NCBI GenBank assembly: GCA_964489135.1
Contig: CAZAXK010000001.1
Coordinates: 1 to 64,000, forward strand
DNA: 64,000 nucleotides
Reading direction: 5' to 3'
From: JBBTQZ01 sp964489135
Lineage (GTDB): Bacteria > Patescibacteriota > Minisyncoccia > Phycocordibacterales > WO2-35-19
In this document: positions 15,768 through 24,053 of the stretch, in pieces
How the letters are laid out: every line of letters starts with the position of its first letter
Position numbering within the stretch: the stretch's first letter is position 1
Translations under genes and position numbers: made by a program
The notes under the pieces: generated by a model
Seen by the model: only the letters and a program-made list of their open reading frames with translations
Database searches by the model: none
Told to the model about the DNA's origin: nothing

Positions 15768-15900
15768 TAGAAAACCGCAAGAGGGATTGTTAAGGTGCAA
15801 GACTTTTCGCTCGCCGCTACTAAGTCATAACAATTTCTTGCGGTAGCCGATTCGCGTCGCTCCTTACGGAGAAGGGATAAGTTGGCCAGTCTCTCACCCC
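15768..15900 (-). ncRNA. Structured RNA candidate carrying a 23S rRNA hairpin loop
   Basis: Read on the minus strand: a 9-bp stem ACCGCAAGA/TCTTGCGGT, inside it ATTGTTA/TAACAAT, and inside that GACTT/AAGTC closing the 16-base loop AGTAGCGGCGAGCGAA. That loop is the same as the conserved loop of 23S rRNA domain I (E. coli about nt 200), where it is closed by CCCC/GGGG instead. Upstream lies CTCC-GTAA-GGAG, a GNRA tetraloop hairpin, which supports the minus-strand reading. An intrinsic terminator follows at 15661-15726. No 80-codon reading frame here looks coding. RNA identity is inference. Confidence 0.5.
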
Positions 15901-16000
15901 GAATATTCAATTTATACAGCATTGCAATAAAAAAAGGAAGCGCCGAGCAAGAAAAATTGGTGGTGCCCATGGTGCGGTAAAAAAACTCATATATGAATCA

Positions 16001-16020
16001 GGGGTCGCGTTAGCGACCCC
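16001..16020 (-). terminator. Hairpin overlapping a stop codon
   Basis: Perfect 8-bp stem GGGGTCGC / GCGACCCC with the minus-strand stop codon (16012-16010) in the loop. A T-run on the minus strand lies about 15 bases further, so termination is likely but not classical. Confidence 0.45.
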
Positions 16021-16444
16021 CTTCTTGTTCGGGCTCGAAAAGCCTGAGCTGTTCGGCTTCTGAGTCATGGGCTTCCGAGAACATCGATGCAACAACGTCG
16101 TCGATGTTCAAAAGAAGGAAGTAATAGGACGCAACCAAATCTATAGACATGACGCCGTCGTGGATTTGGTCTTGAATAATAGCTGACATCAACTCTATGA
16201 GACGTTCATAAGTCGACATCATGAGGTTTTTCCTGCTCTCGGCATCCTTCGCGGAAATGGCGCGAGCAAAGAAGGAATCAAGCACCTTCCGAAGATAGGG
16301 AAATTTCTTCCCGAATTTCAGATCGATCTGTTCCAAAATCCTTCCGATATTATGAACGGAATTGCAGACCCACAAGTCGATATTCTCTTCTCCCTGCGGC
16401 TGTTGTCGCCTCCGTCTATAATCCCCAATATCGATAGCGCTCAT
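16010..16444 (-). CDS. Hypothetical protein, mostly helical
   Basis: 144 residues starting MSAIDIGDYRRRRQQPQ. A GGAGG ribosome binding site six bases before the ATG at 16444 decides the start over an ATG at 16465. The rest is predicted helical with hydrophobic stretches (VASYYFLLLNIDDVVASMF) and an acidic end. No domain recognised. Divergent from the DUF5671-like gene; the shared 78-base region holds a TATAAT for the + direction and TTGCAA-N17-TATTGT for the minus direction. Confidence 0.6.
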   Translation of the reverse strand: MSAIDIGDYRRRRQQPQGEENIDLWVCNSVHNIGRILEQIDLKFGKKFPYLRKVLDSFFARAISAKDAESRKNLMMSTYERLIELMSAIIQDQIHDGVMSIDLVASYYFLLLNIDDVVASMFSEAHDSEAEQLRLFEPEQEGGR

Positions 16445-16521
16445 TACGCACCTCCAGCAAAACAATAATGCTACTGTGTTATAATTGCAAATGCGAACAA
16501 TTTATTAATTAACCAAACACT

Positions 16522-17460
16522 ATGGAACCGAATTTGGTAAATCAAAGTCAGGGCAAAACAAGCGCACTAGACTTTTTTCTCCACCTCGGAGCAATAATCG
16601 CTCTTTATGTGGTAGTCGGCAATTTTATAAACCTTCTGTTTAGGATAATAGACCGTGCTTTCCCAACCATGATAACCAACGGCTATTATTGGACCCAAGG
16701 ATCAGAATTGAGCTTCCCAGTCGCGACACTCATCATCACTTTCCCAGTATTCGTGATCGTGTCTTGGCTCACTCACAAAACTTACGAGACCCATCCAGAG
16801 AAAAAGAACCTCGGGATCCGTAAATGGCTTACTTACCTGACCCTCTTCTTCGCCGGAATATTCCTAGCTGGAGACTTGGTGGCCGTGCTCTACAAATTCC
16901 TCGACGGGCAAGACCTCACTACCGCTTTCTTACTCAAGGCCCTCGTAGTGCTCGTGGTTTCTGCGTCAGTGTTCGGCTTCTATCTACAAGATATTCGCGA
17001 CCGCGTCTCGGCGCAGAGGAGGAAAGTTTGGGCTATCGCGATCGCTCTCATAATTATCGTTGCTATCATTCTTGGCTTTAGTGTCATCGGCTCACCCAAA
17101 ACCCAGCGCCTACTTCGCGAAGATAACTTGGCCATCACTGACCTGCAAAATATTGAGGGGCAAATAATAAGCTACTGGACAATGAATGGCATGATTCCTT
17201 CACAGATACCTGAAAACACATTCACTTCCAAAGAGCTTGGTAGCTACACCTACAAAAAGACTGGCGATATGTCCTTTGAAATCTGCGCCAATTTCAACCT
17301 TTCCAGTTCTGGACAAGGGCGACAGCAAGGAATGATGGCAGAGATACCAATGGGAGGAAGAAAAGGTATGGGCAACGGCTTTGGCAATCATGGAGCAGGA
17401 ATGCAGTGCTTTGAGCGACTAATCGATCCAGCTCTATATCCAACCCAAGTCCGCGGATAA
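16522..17460 (+). CDS. Multi-pass membrane protein, DUF5671-like
   Basis: 312 residues. Five predicted transmembrane helices in the first 200 residues, with FPVATLIITFPVFVIVSW, a pattern of the DUF5671 family common in CPR genomes. A soluble domain follows (about 205-312) with two cysteines and a glycine/methionine-rich segment (about 266-297). The predicted TSS, from TATAAT at 16480, would put a five-codon mini-ORF (ATG at 16491, stop at 16506) at the 5' end of the mRNA. Function unknown. Confidence 0.65.
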   Translation: MEPNLVNQSQGKTSALDFFLHLGAIIALYVVVGNFINLLFRIIDRAFPTMITNGYYWTQGSELSFPVATLIITFPVFVIVSWLTHKTYETHPEKKNLGIRKWLTYLTLFFAGIFLAGDLVAVLYKFLDGQDLTTAFLLKALVVLVVSASVFGFYLQDIRDRVSAQRRKVWAIAIALIIIVAIILGFSVIGSPKTQRLLREDNLAITDLQNIEGQIISYWTMNGMIPSQIPENTFTSKELGSYTYKKTGDMSFEICANFNLSSSGQGRQQGMMAEIPMGGRKGMGNGFGNHGAGMQCFERLIDPALYPTQVRG

Positions 17461-17533
17461 ATAACACAATCAAAAATCGGCTGGGCAAGTTGTCGATGCG
17501 TGTTTGTTGTTGTATATTTTAGTGACTGCATAG

Positions 17534-20428
17534 ATGGACAACTACAATCACAAAGAAATAGAGAATGCGTGGCATGAGGTCTGGAGTAAAAATAATCTAT
17601 ACAAAACCCAGAACAAAGCGGAGGGCAAAGAAAACTACTATTTACTTTTCGAGTTTCCATATCCGTCCGGCAATCTCCACATCGGACATTGGTATGCTTT
17701 CGCTATTCCGGATATTTTCGCCCGCATGAAAAGAATGTCGGGGTACAATGTGCTTTTTCCGATCGGTTTCGATGCCTTCGGTCTACCAGCCGAAAATGCC
17801 GCGATCAAAAGAGGCCTCGATCCGAAAAAGTGGACTTACGAAAACATCGCTTATATGGAAGGCCAGCTACAGAGCATGGGCGGATCGTTCGACTGGTCGC
17901 GCAAGGTAGTTACTGCCGATCCAGAATATTACAAATGGACCCAATGGCTTTTCTTGCAGTTCTATAAAAAGGGCTTGGCTTACAAAAAGAAAGCCAGTGT
18001 GAATTGGTGCCCGTCCTGTCAGACTGTGCTCGCAAACGAGCAAGTGATAAATGGCAAATGTGAGAGATGTGGCACCGAAGTTATCCAGAAGGATTTGGAA
18101 CAGTGGTTTTTCAAAATCACCGACTATGCTGACCGACTCATAGATGATCTCAAACCTCTCAAGTGGCCAGAGGCGATCAAGGACAGTCAGATCAATTGGA
18201 TAGGTAGGAGCGAGGGGGCGGAGCTCAATTTCAAAATTAAAATCTCAAATCTCAAATCCGCAGAAGAGATAAAAGTTTTCACCACGCGCGCTGACACTCT
18301 ATTCGGTGTGACATATGTAGTACTTTCTCCAGAACACGAATTGATCTCAAATATTAAATCTCAAATCTCAAATTTTAACGAAGTAGAAAGGTACATTGAG
18401 GAAGCGAAGACAAAAACCGAAATTGAGAGGACCGATGCCAAAAAATCCAAGACCGGAGTTGAGCTCAAAGGCATAAAGGCCGTTAATCCCGCCAACGGAG
18501 AGGAAGTGCCGGTGTGGATCGCTGATTATGTGCTCAATAATTATGGTACCGGCGCAGTGATGGCCGTACCAGCTCACGACGAGCGCGATTTCGCTTTCGC
18601 TCAAAAATACAACTTACCCATAAAAGAGGTTTTGATACCTCGCATGCCTGACCCGACTAATCCCCATATAGATGGTAAGGAAGTGGTTTTCAGAAACGCG
18701 GTGATCGCAGTGCTAAGAGACCCGAAAACTGATAAGTTGCTCGTTTTGAAATGGAAGAAGCAACCATGGACGACTTTTGTCATGGGTGGCATCGAAGATG
18801 GCGAACGCCCAGAAGAAGCAGGAGAGCGAGAAATAAAAGAAGAGACCGGTTACAAGAATATAAAGTTTATACGGGCCTTAGGCGGAGCTCAATCTGAATT
18901 CTTTGCCGCTCACAAGGACGTAAACAGGATCGCACATACCCGAAGCCTGCTTTTTGAACTTGTAGACGAAACCAAATCCGAGATAGGAGCCGAAGAATCC
19001 GAAATCCACGAACCAGAATGGCGCAGTATGGAAGAAATCAAAGCCACAAAGATGACTCACAGCGAAATGGGATTGATTATAGACGCTCTGGAAAACAAAA
19101 GGGGGCCGTACACCGATGAGGGTATCGTGTTTAACTCGGGCGAATTCACCAGAATGGACTCTAAGGAAGCGAGAGAAAAGATCACCGAAAAGTTCGGCAA
19201 GAAAGTTACAAAGTATAAGCTTCGCGATTGGCTCCTTAGCCGGCAGCGTTATTGGGGCGCGCCGATCCCAGTGGTTTATGACCCAGAGGGACAACCTCAT
19301 CCGATACCCGAAGAGCATCTGCCGTGGCTTCTGCCGGAAGACAATATCGACTTTACCCCGAAAGGCGCTTCACCTCTCGCTTCTTCTGTCGAACTAAAGG
19401 GAAGAGTTGAGAAAATTTTTGGTCGTGGTTGGACACCAGAATACGACACGATGGACACCTTCGTAGATTCTTCATGGTATTTCCTGAGGTATACCGACCC
19501 GCACAACAGCGAGCAATTCGCTTCAAAAGAAAGTATGGATGCGTGGATGCCGGTTACCAAATATTCGGGCGGGGCAGAACACACCACCATGCACCTTCTC
19601 TACTCACGCTTTTTTCATAAAGCTCTGTTTGATATGGGCTTGGTCAAGGATTCCGAGCCATATACCGAAAGAATGAACCGAGGATTGATCCTCGGACCCG
19701 ACGGTCAGAAGATGAGCAAATCGAAGGGCAATGTCATCAACCCCGATGAGCAGGTTGCAAAGTTCGGTGCCGACACGGTGCGTATGTATCTTGCTTTCAT
19801 CGGCCCATATAACGAGGCGGGGCAGTATCCATGGGATATCGGCGGCATTGTCGGTACTCGTAGGTTTTTGGAAAGGGTATGGAGAATTGGACACGACACC
19901 AATCTACAAATGGGCACGAACCCGTTCGAACAAGGCCGGGCGGATAACAACAATACAAAAAATAAAAGTGACATAGAATCTCTGCTCAACAAAACAATTA
20001 AAAAAGTTACAGAGGATATCACCAACCTCAAATTCAACACCGCGATCAGCGCGATGATGGTACTCGTTAACGAATTGGACGCAGAAGAAAAGGTGGGCAG
20101 GGAAACTTTCGAGACACTGCTCAAGCTCCTCGCGCCATTTGCTCCACACATTACCGAAGAAATATGGCACAACCTTGGTCACCAAACTTCTATACACCTA
20201 GAAAAATGGCCCGAGTTTGATGAGTCGAAGATGGCACAGACGAGAGTAAAAATCGTCGTCCAGATCAATAGCCGAGTACGTGCCCAGTTTGAAGCGGAGG
20301 TTGGTATAAAGCAAGAAGAAGTAGAAAAAACGGCTCTGTCTTTGCCCGAAATTCAGAAATGGCTCAGTGGGGGAGAGCCCAAACGCGTCGTTTATATACC
20401 CGACAAGCTAATCAATTTTGTGGTATAA
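17534..20428 (+). CDS. leuS: Leucyl-tRNA synthetase with inserted Nudix domain
   Basis: 964 residues, about 100-150 more than usual. HIGH motif GNLHIGH at residues 47-52, zinc-like CPSC/CERC, the CP1 editing domain with TTRADTLFG and GTGAVMAVPAHDERDFAF, and KMSKS at 726-730 are all intact. Between the editing domain and its exit strand (residues about 368-525) sits a complete Nudix domain; its box GX5EX7REUXEEXGU is met exactly at 418-440. E. coli LeuRS has only a short linker there. Two 18-bp AAATCTC repeats lie in frame at 18240 and 18356. Attaches leucine to tRNA-Leu; the Nudix role is unknown. Confidence 0.95.
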   Translation: MDNYNHKEIENAWHEVWSKNNLYKTQNKAEGKENYYLLFEFPYPSGNLHIGHWYAFAIPDIFARMKRMSGYNVLFPIGFDAFGLPAENAAIKRGLDPKKWTYENIAYMEGQLQSMGGSFDWSRKVVTADPEYYKWTQWLFLQFYKKGLAYKKKASVNWCPSCQTVLANEQVINGKCERCGTEVIQKDLEQWFFKITDYADRLIDDLKPLKWPEAIKDSQINWIGRSEGAELNFKIKISNLKSAEEIKVFTTRADTLFGVTYVVLSPEHELISNIKSQISNFNEVERYIEEAKTKTEIERTDAKKSKTGVELKGIKAVNPANGEEVPVWIADYVLNNYGTGAVMAVPAHDERDFAFAQKYNLPIKEVLIPRMPDPTNPHIDGKEVVFRNAVIAVLRDPKTDKLLVLKWKKQPWTTFVMGGIEDGERPEEAGEREIKEETGYKNIKFIRALGGAQSEFFAAHKDVNRIAHTRSLLFELVDETKSEIGAEESEIHEPEWRSMEEIKATKMTHSEMGLIIDALENKRGPYTDEGIVFNSGEFTRMDSKEAREKITEKFGKKVTKYKLRDWLLSRQRYWGAPIPVVYDPEGQPHPIPEEHLPWLLPEDNIDFTPKGASPLASSVELKGRVEKIFGRGWTPEYDTMDTFVDSSWYFLRYTDPHNSEQFASKESMDAWMPVTKYSGGAEHTTMHLLYSRFFHKALFDMGLVKDSEPYTERMNRGLILGPDGQKMSKSKGNVINPDEQVAKFGADTVRMYLAFIGPYNEAGQYPWDIGGIVGTRRFLERVWRIGHDTNLQMGTNPFEQGRADNNNTKNKSDIESLLNKTIKKVTEDITNLKFNTAISAMMVLVNELDAEEKVGRETFETLLKLLAPFAPHITEEIWHNLGHQTSIHLEKWPEFDESKMAQTRVKIVVQINSRVRAQFEAEVGIKQEEVEKTALSLPEIQKWLSGGEPKRVVYIPDKLINFVV
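18240..18257 (+). repeat. In-frame 18-bp direct repeat in leuS, copy 1
   Basis: AAATCTCAAATCTCAAAT, encoding part of KISNLKS near residues 236-241. Identical to the copy 116 bases downstream; both code for extra surface residues. Confidence 0.8.
18356..18373 (+). repeat. In-frame 18-bp direct repeat in leuS, copy 2
   Basis: Same 18 bases as at 18240, encoding KSQISN near residues 275-280 at the edge of the editing domain. Confidence 0.8.
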
Positions 20429-20546
20429 TTTGAAAACTTGACAGTTTGCTGATGTATGATATTGTGAGAAGCGTCAAAAATGGTATAATAATGTTTCGTA
20501 ATTTGGGTCAAGAATAATATTAAAAAACGCTTACTAGCATATACAA

Positions 20547-21599
20547 ATGAGGACAGAAAAAAAGGCAAAAATAGTAACTCTTTCTTTCAATCCTAAACAG
20601 GTTGTCAAAAGATTGCTCGGATCGATACCCGCTAGAGCCCAAGATGTTATCTCGGGCAGGTTTGGTCTAAACCAGACTGGCGAAGAGATGACTCTCGAAG
20701 CCATCGGCAAGAAATACGGCATCACCCGCGAAAGAGTACGCCAAATCGAGAATTATGCCGTAAGCCACATCAGAAAGAGTGACCAATATGAGAAAGAAAA
20801 GTCCGCCTTTGACGAGCTCAAAACAACTATCAAAAGAATGGGTGGCGTAATTGCTGAGGAAGATCTTCTTGAAAGTCTCGCTCGCGATATCGCTACAAAA
20901 AAGTGTATTCATTTCATGCTAGTAGTCGGGGACGATTTCAATAAGATAAAGGAAGATGCTGAGTTCAAACACCGCTGGCACATCGATATAGAGCTTTCTG
21001 GTCGCATTCACGAAGCGTTGCAAAACCTGTATCAGAAATTGGGAGACGATGAAATTATTCCTGAATCAGAAATCATTTCTTCTTTCCTTGAGCACTTGAA
21101 GGATGTCTCCGACGATTACAAAGAGGACGAAATCTTGACCCGCTGGCTCGCCATGTCAAAGAACATCGGCAAGAACCCACTCGGCGAATGGGGCAAGTCC
21201 GGCTCTTCCAACATCAAGACCAAGGGCGTGCGTGATTACGCATACCTTATACTCCGCAAACACGGATCTCCAATCCACTTCCGCGAAGTAGCTAAGCTCA
21301 TTGGCGAAGTATTCAAGAAGAAGGCCCATGTCGCAACTACCCACAACGAGCTCATCAAGGATGATCGATTTGTACTCGTCGGTCGTGGCCTCTATGCACT
21401 CAAAGAGTGGGGCTACCAAACTGGCGTTGTCCGCGATGTGATCAAGGACATATTGAAGAAACACGGCCCTCTCTCAAAAGAGAAGATTATTGAGCAAGTG
21501 CTCAAAGAAAGATACGTCAAAGAAAATACAATTCTGGTTAATCTCCAGAACCCAAAGTTTTTCAAGAAGAACAAGCAGGGTTTTTACACTGCTGTCTAG
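20547..21599 (+). CDS. Sigma-70 region 4-like protein with HARE-HTH domain
   Basis: 350 residues. The N-terminal part (about 11-65) is a sigma region 4 helix-turn-helix: MTLEAIGKKYGITRERVRQI is the -35-recognising segment of RpoD-type sigmas. No region 2 or 3 is present, so it cannot be a full sigma factor. The C-terminal part contains a HARE-HTH winged helix (about 226-290, LILRKHGSPIHFREVAKLI) and a second similar unit to the end (GPLSKEKIIEQVLKERYV). HARE-HTH occurs in RNA polymerase delta subunit and restriction enzymes. A likely transcription factor or RNAP accessory protein, perhaps general in CPR. Confidence 0.85.
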   Translation: MRTEKKAKIVTLSFNPKQVVKRLLGSIPARAQDVISGRFGLNQTGEEMTLEAIGKKYGITRERVRQIENYAVSHIRKSDQYEKEKSAFDELKTTIKRMGGVIAEEDLLESLARDIATKKCIHFMLVVGDDFNKIKEDAEFKHRWHIDIELSGRIHEALQNLYQKLGDDEIIPESEIISSFLEHLKDVSDDYKEDEILTRWLAMSKNIGKNPLGEWGKSGSSNIKTKGVRDYAYLILRKHGSPIHFREVAKLIGEVFKKKAHVATTHNELIKDDRFVLVGRGLYALKEWGYQTGVVRDVIKDILKKHGPLSKEKIIEQVLKERYVKENTILVNLQNPKFFKKNKQGFYTAV

Positions 21600-21620
21600 C
21601 GTTAAATTTGCATAATGGGT

Positions 21621-21626
21621 TATAAT
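21621..21626 (+). promoter_or_regulatory. -10 element, leaderless promoter
   Basis: TATAAT ending six bases before the ATG at 21633. Confidence 0.7.
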
Positions 21627-21632
21627 TGATCC

Positions 21633-22892
21633 ATGTTTGGAATTCCAATAGTGATTTGGGAGAATCTGTGGCTCGCCTTCAAAATTGTTTGGAAACTTGC
21701 CCCCATTTGGCTCCCTTTGGCTTTTGTGGTGGCTGCCGCCAAGGCATGGCTTGCGTACAAGCGAGCTGATTATTGGAACAACAAGCTTGGTTCCTTGGTA
21801 CTCGAGATCAAACTCCCGCGCGACGTCTTTAAGTCGCCTCTAGCAATGGAGCTCGTCTTAAACCAGCTACATCAGACCGCGGATGAAGGCAACAACTATT
21901 TCAAGTATTGGAAGGGTCAGACCAGAAGCTGGTTCTCACTCGAGCTCGTCTCTTTCGGCGGGGAGATACATTTTTATATTTGGACCAGAAAGAAATACCG
22001 CAACGGCCTCGAGGCCTACCTTTACTCGCAATACCCCGGCGTCGAAGTGCGTGAGGTCGAAGACTATACCAAAAACTACTATTACGACCCGAACCAGCAC
22101 AAGTTGTTTGCTTGTCAGTGGAAACTAGATGACCCAGACCCATATCCGATCAGCACCTATGTAGATTACGGCTTGGACAAGGACCCCAAAGAAGAGTACA
22201 AGATCGACCCGATGACAAGCCAGCTCGAGTTCCTTGGTACTTTGCGCAAAGGCCACACGATTTGGATACAGATCATTGTGCGTGCTCACAAGAAGGAAAA
22301 AAGACTTTTGCCTATCAACAAATGGTTTAGTGAATTTGCTCTGTTCGAGGAAGTCGACTCATGGAAGGCAGATGCCAAGGCGGAAATAGATAAAATCAGA
22401 AAAGCGCTACAGCCAGAAGGTAACACCTTCCCACGCCTCGCCACTAAGGGCGAGCAAGACAAGATGGCGGCTCTTGAACGCAGTATTGGTAAGCTCGGAT
22501 TTGATGTAACCATACGCTCTCTTTATTTTGCAAAAAAAGAAGAATATGACGCCGTCTATTTGGGTGGAATGCTCGGTAGCTTCAAGCAATACTCAGCTCT
22601 CGGCTACAATAGCTTCAAGGGTGCTGGCTGGAGCAGTACTTATAGCAACCCACCCAAAGACTGGTGGAAGCCAGATCAAGCAACACTCCTGAAGCGTGCT
22701 TTTGATGAATACAAGCTTCGCCGATTCTTCTTCTCGCCATATCGAGGCAAGTGGTATTACAGCGAACCTTTCGTCCTGAATTCCGAAGAGTTGGCCACGA
22801 TCTACCACCTACCAGGGGCCGTCGCCGGCACACCAACGCTCGACCGAGTACCTTCGCGCAAGGTCGATGCTCCTTACAATCTGCCTATATGA
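21633..22892 (+). CDS. Membrane-anchored protein of unknown function (secretion-associated-like)
   Basis: 419 residues. One N-terminal transmembrane helix (about 12-40), then a large cytoplasmic alpha/beta region. The C-terminal part, LNSEELATIYHLPG then RVPSRKVDAPYNLP, resembles the segment before the ATPase domain of CPR proteins annotated as DUF87/type IV secretion-like, but here there is no Walker A or ATPase domain. That similarity is from memory and uncertain. It overlaps mltG by ATGA, so the two are translationally coupled. Confidence 0.5.
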   Translation: MFGIPIVIWENLWLAFKIVWKLAPIWLPLAFVVAAAKAWLAYKRADYWNNKLGSLVLEIKLPRDVFKSPLAMELVLNQLHQTADEGNNYFKYWKGQTRSWFSLELVSFGGEIHFYIWTRKKYRNGLEAYLYSQYPGVEVREVEDYTKNYYYDPNQHKLFACQWKLDDPDPYPISTYVDYGLDKDPKEEYKIDPMTSQLEFLGTLRKGHTIWIQIIVRAHKKEKRLLPINKWFSEFALFEEVDSWKADAKAEIDKIRKALQPEGNTFPRLATKGEQDKMAALERSIGKLGFDVTIRSLYFAKKEEYDAVYLGGMLGSFKQYSALGYNSFKGAGWSSTYSNPPKDWWKPDQATLLKRAFDEYKLRRFFFSPYRGKWYYSEPFVLNSEELATIYHLPGAVAGTPTLDRVPSRKVDAPYNLPI

Positions 22893-24016
22893 TGAATTTT
22901 CTTGCTACACTTGCGCGTTTCTTGCATCTGAGAAGTGCAAAAGTTCGACTGACCGATCCGATCAAAGACCGAGTTTTGTATTTGCGCGACCGGATGGCCA
23001 TTCATCCGGAAGTTATCGTCTTACGTTTACGCTTGCTCAAACTATTCGCGCCCCTAGGCAATCACTTCTTCAAGATTCTTCTGGTTCTTGCTTTAATCAT
23101 TCCTTTCTATACCAGCTTTTATATTTTCTCTTGGCGAGCACCAAGTGACTTTCCCGAGCATGCGTTGGTCACGGTAGGCAGAGGAGACAGCTTTGGCCAA
23201 ATTGCCGAGGCATTCGAAAAAGCTCATGTAGTAAGGTCGGCTTCGTGGCTCAAATTCTTCGTCCGTATTACTGGTGGCGACCGGCGGGTGGTCACCGGAG
23301 ATTATTATTTCCCAGAGCCGGTCAGCTTATTCCGAGTTATCCGCGTTCTCCACAAAGGAGAATTTGGGCTGATCGCAGAAAGAGTTACCTTGCATGAAGG
23401 TCTAAATTCTTTTGAGATGGCGGAGATCTTGAGCCAGTCGTTACCAGCCTTCGCAAAAGAAGAATTTTTGAAGGAAGTGACAGACAATGGTTATGAGGGC
23501 ACCCTCTTTCCTGACACCTATTTCTTTATGCCCAATACAAGACCCAAGGACATTATTCTAGCGATGCGAGAGAATTTTGCTCGCCAAATAAAGCCCTACG
23601 AGGAAGACATCGCAAAATCCGGTAAGACCCTGCAAGACCTGATAATCATGGCCTCCATAATAGAAGACGAGGCAAATAAAAATATTGAATCGAGAAGAAT
23701 CGTCTCTGGTATTTTATGGAAGCGGATCCAGAAAGGAATGCCTCTACAAGTTGATGCGCCGTTCAAGTATTACAACGGCAAACATTCTTACACCCTTACC
23801 GCCGAAGATTTGAAAGAAGACCACCCTTACAATACCTATGTTCGCAAAGGCTTGCCCCCGACCCCGATCGACAACCCGAGCATCGATTCTATTCGCGCCG
23901 CGATTGCCCCAACTCACACCGACTATTTGTATTTTATGTCTGACAAACAAGGCAACATGTACTACGCCAAGGATTTTGAGGGCCACCAAGCCAATAGAGA
24001 AAAGTACTTGCGCTAG
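22889..24016 (+). CDS. mltG: Endolytic murein transglycosylase MltG
   Basis: 375 residues. A cytoplasmic N-terminus of about 60 residues, a transmembrane helix (about 62-82), a LysM-like part and the YceG/MltG domain. The catalytic glutamate is in ASIIEDEA (E259), and MPLQVDAPFKYY corresponds to the conserved LQTDPTV segment. It cuts glycan strands at the membrane and sets their length. The start at 22889 forms ATGA overlap with the upstream gene, so the proteins are probably made together. Confidence 0.9.
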   Translation: MMNFLATLARFLHLRSAKVRLTDPIKDRVLYLRDRMAIHPEVIVLRLRLLKLFAPLGNHFFKILLVLALIIPFYTSFYIFSWRAPSDFPEHALVTVGRGDSFGQIAEAFEKAHVVRSASWLKFFVRITGGDRRVVTGDYYFPEPVSLFRVIRVLHKGEFGLIAERVTLHEGLNSFEMAEILSQSLPAFAKEEFLKEVTDNGYEGTLFPDTYFFMPNTRPKDIILAMRENFARQIKPYEEDIAKSGKTLQDLIIMASIIEDEANKNIESRRIVSGILWKRIQKGMPLQVDAPFKYYNGKHSYTLTAEDLKEDHPYNTYVRKGLPPTPIDNPSIDSIRAAIAPTHTDYLYFMSDKQGNMYYAKDFEGHQANREKYLR

Positions 24017-24053
24017 CAAGATTTATCAATTTTTTCTGCTATAGTGTGAATCT

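Noticed and set aside
18226..18380. CRISPR array from repeated AAATCTC units in leuS
   Set aside because: Two copies inside a coding gene, in frame; no spacers or cas genes.
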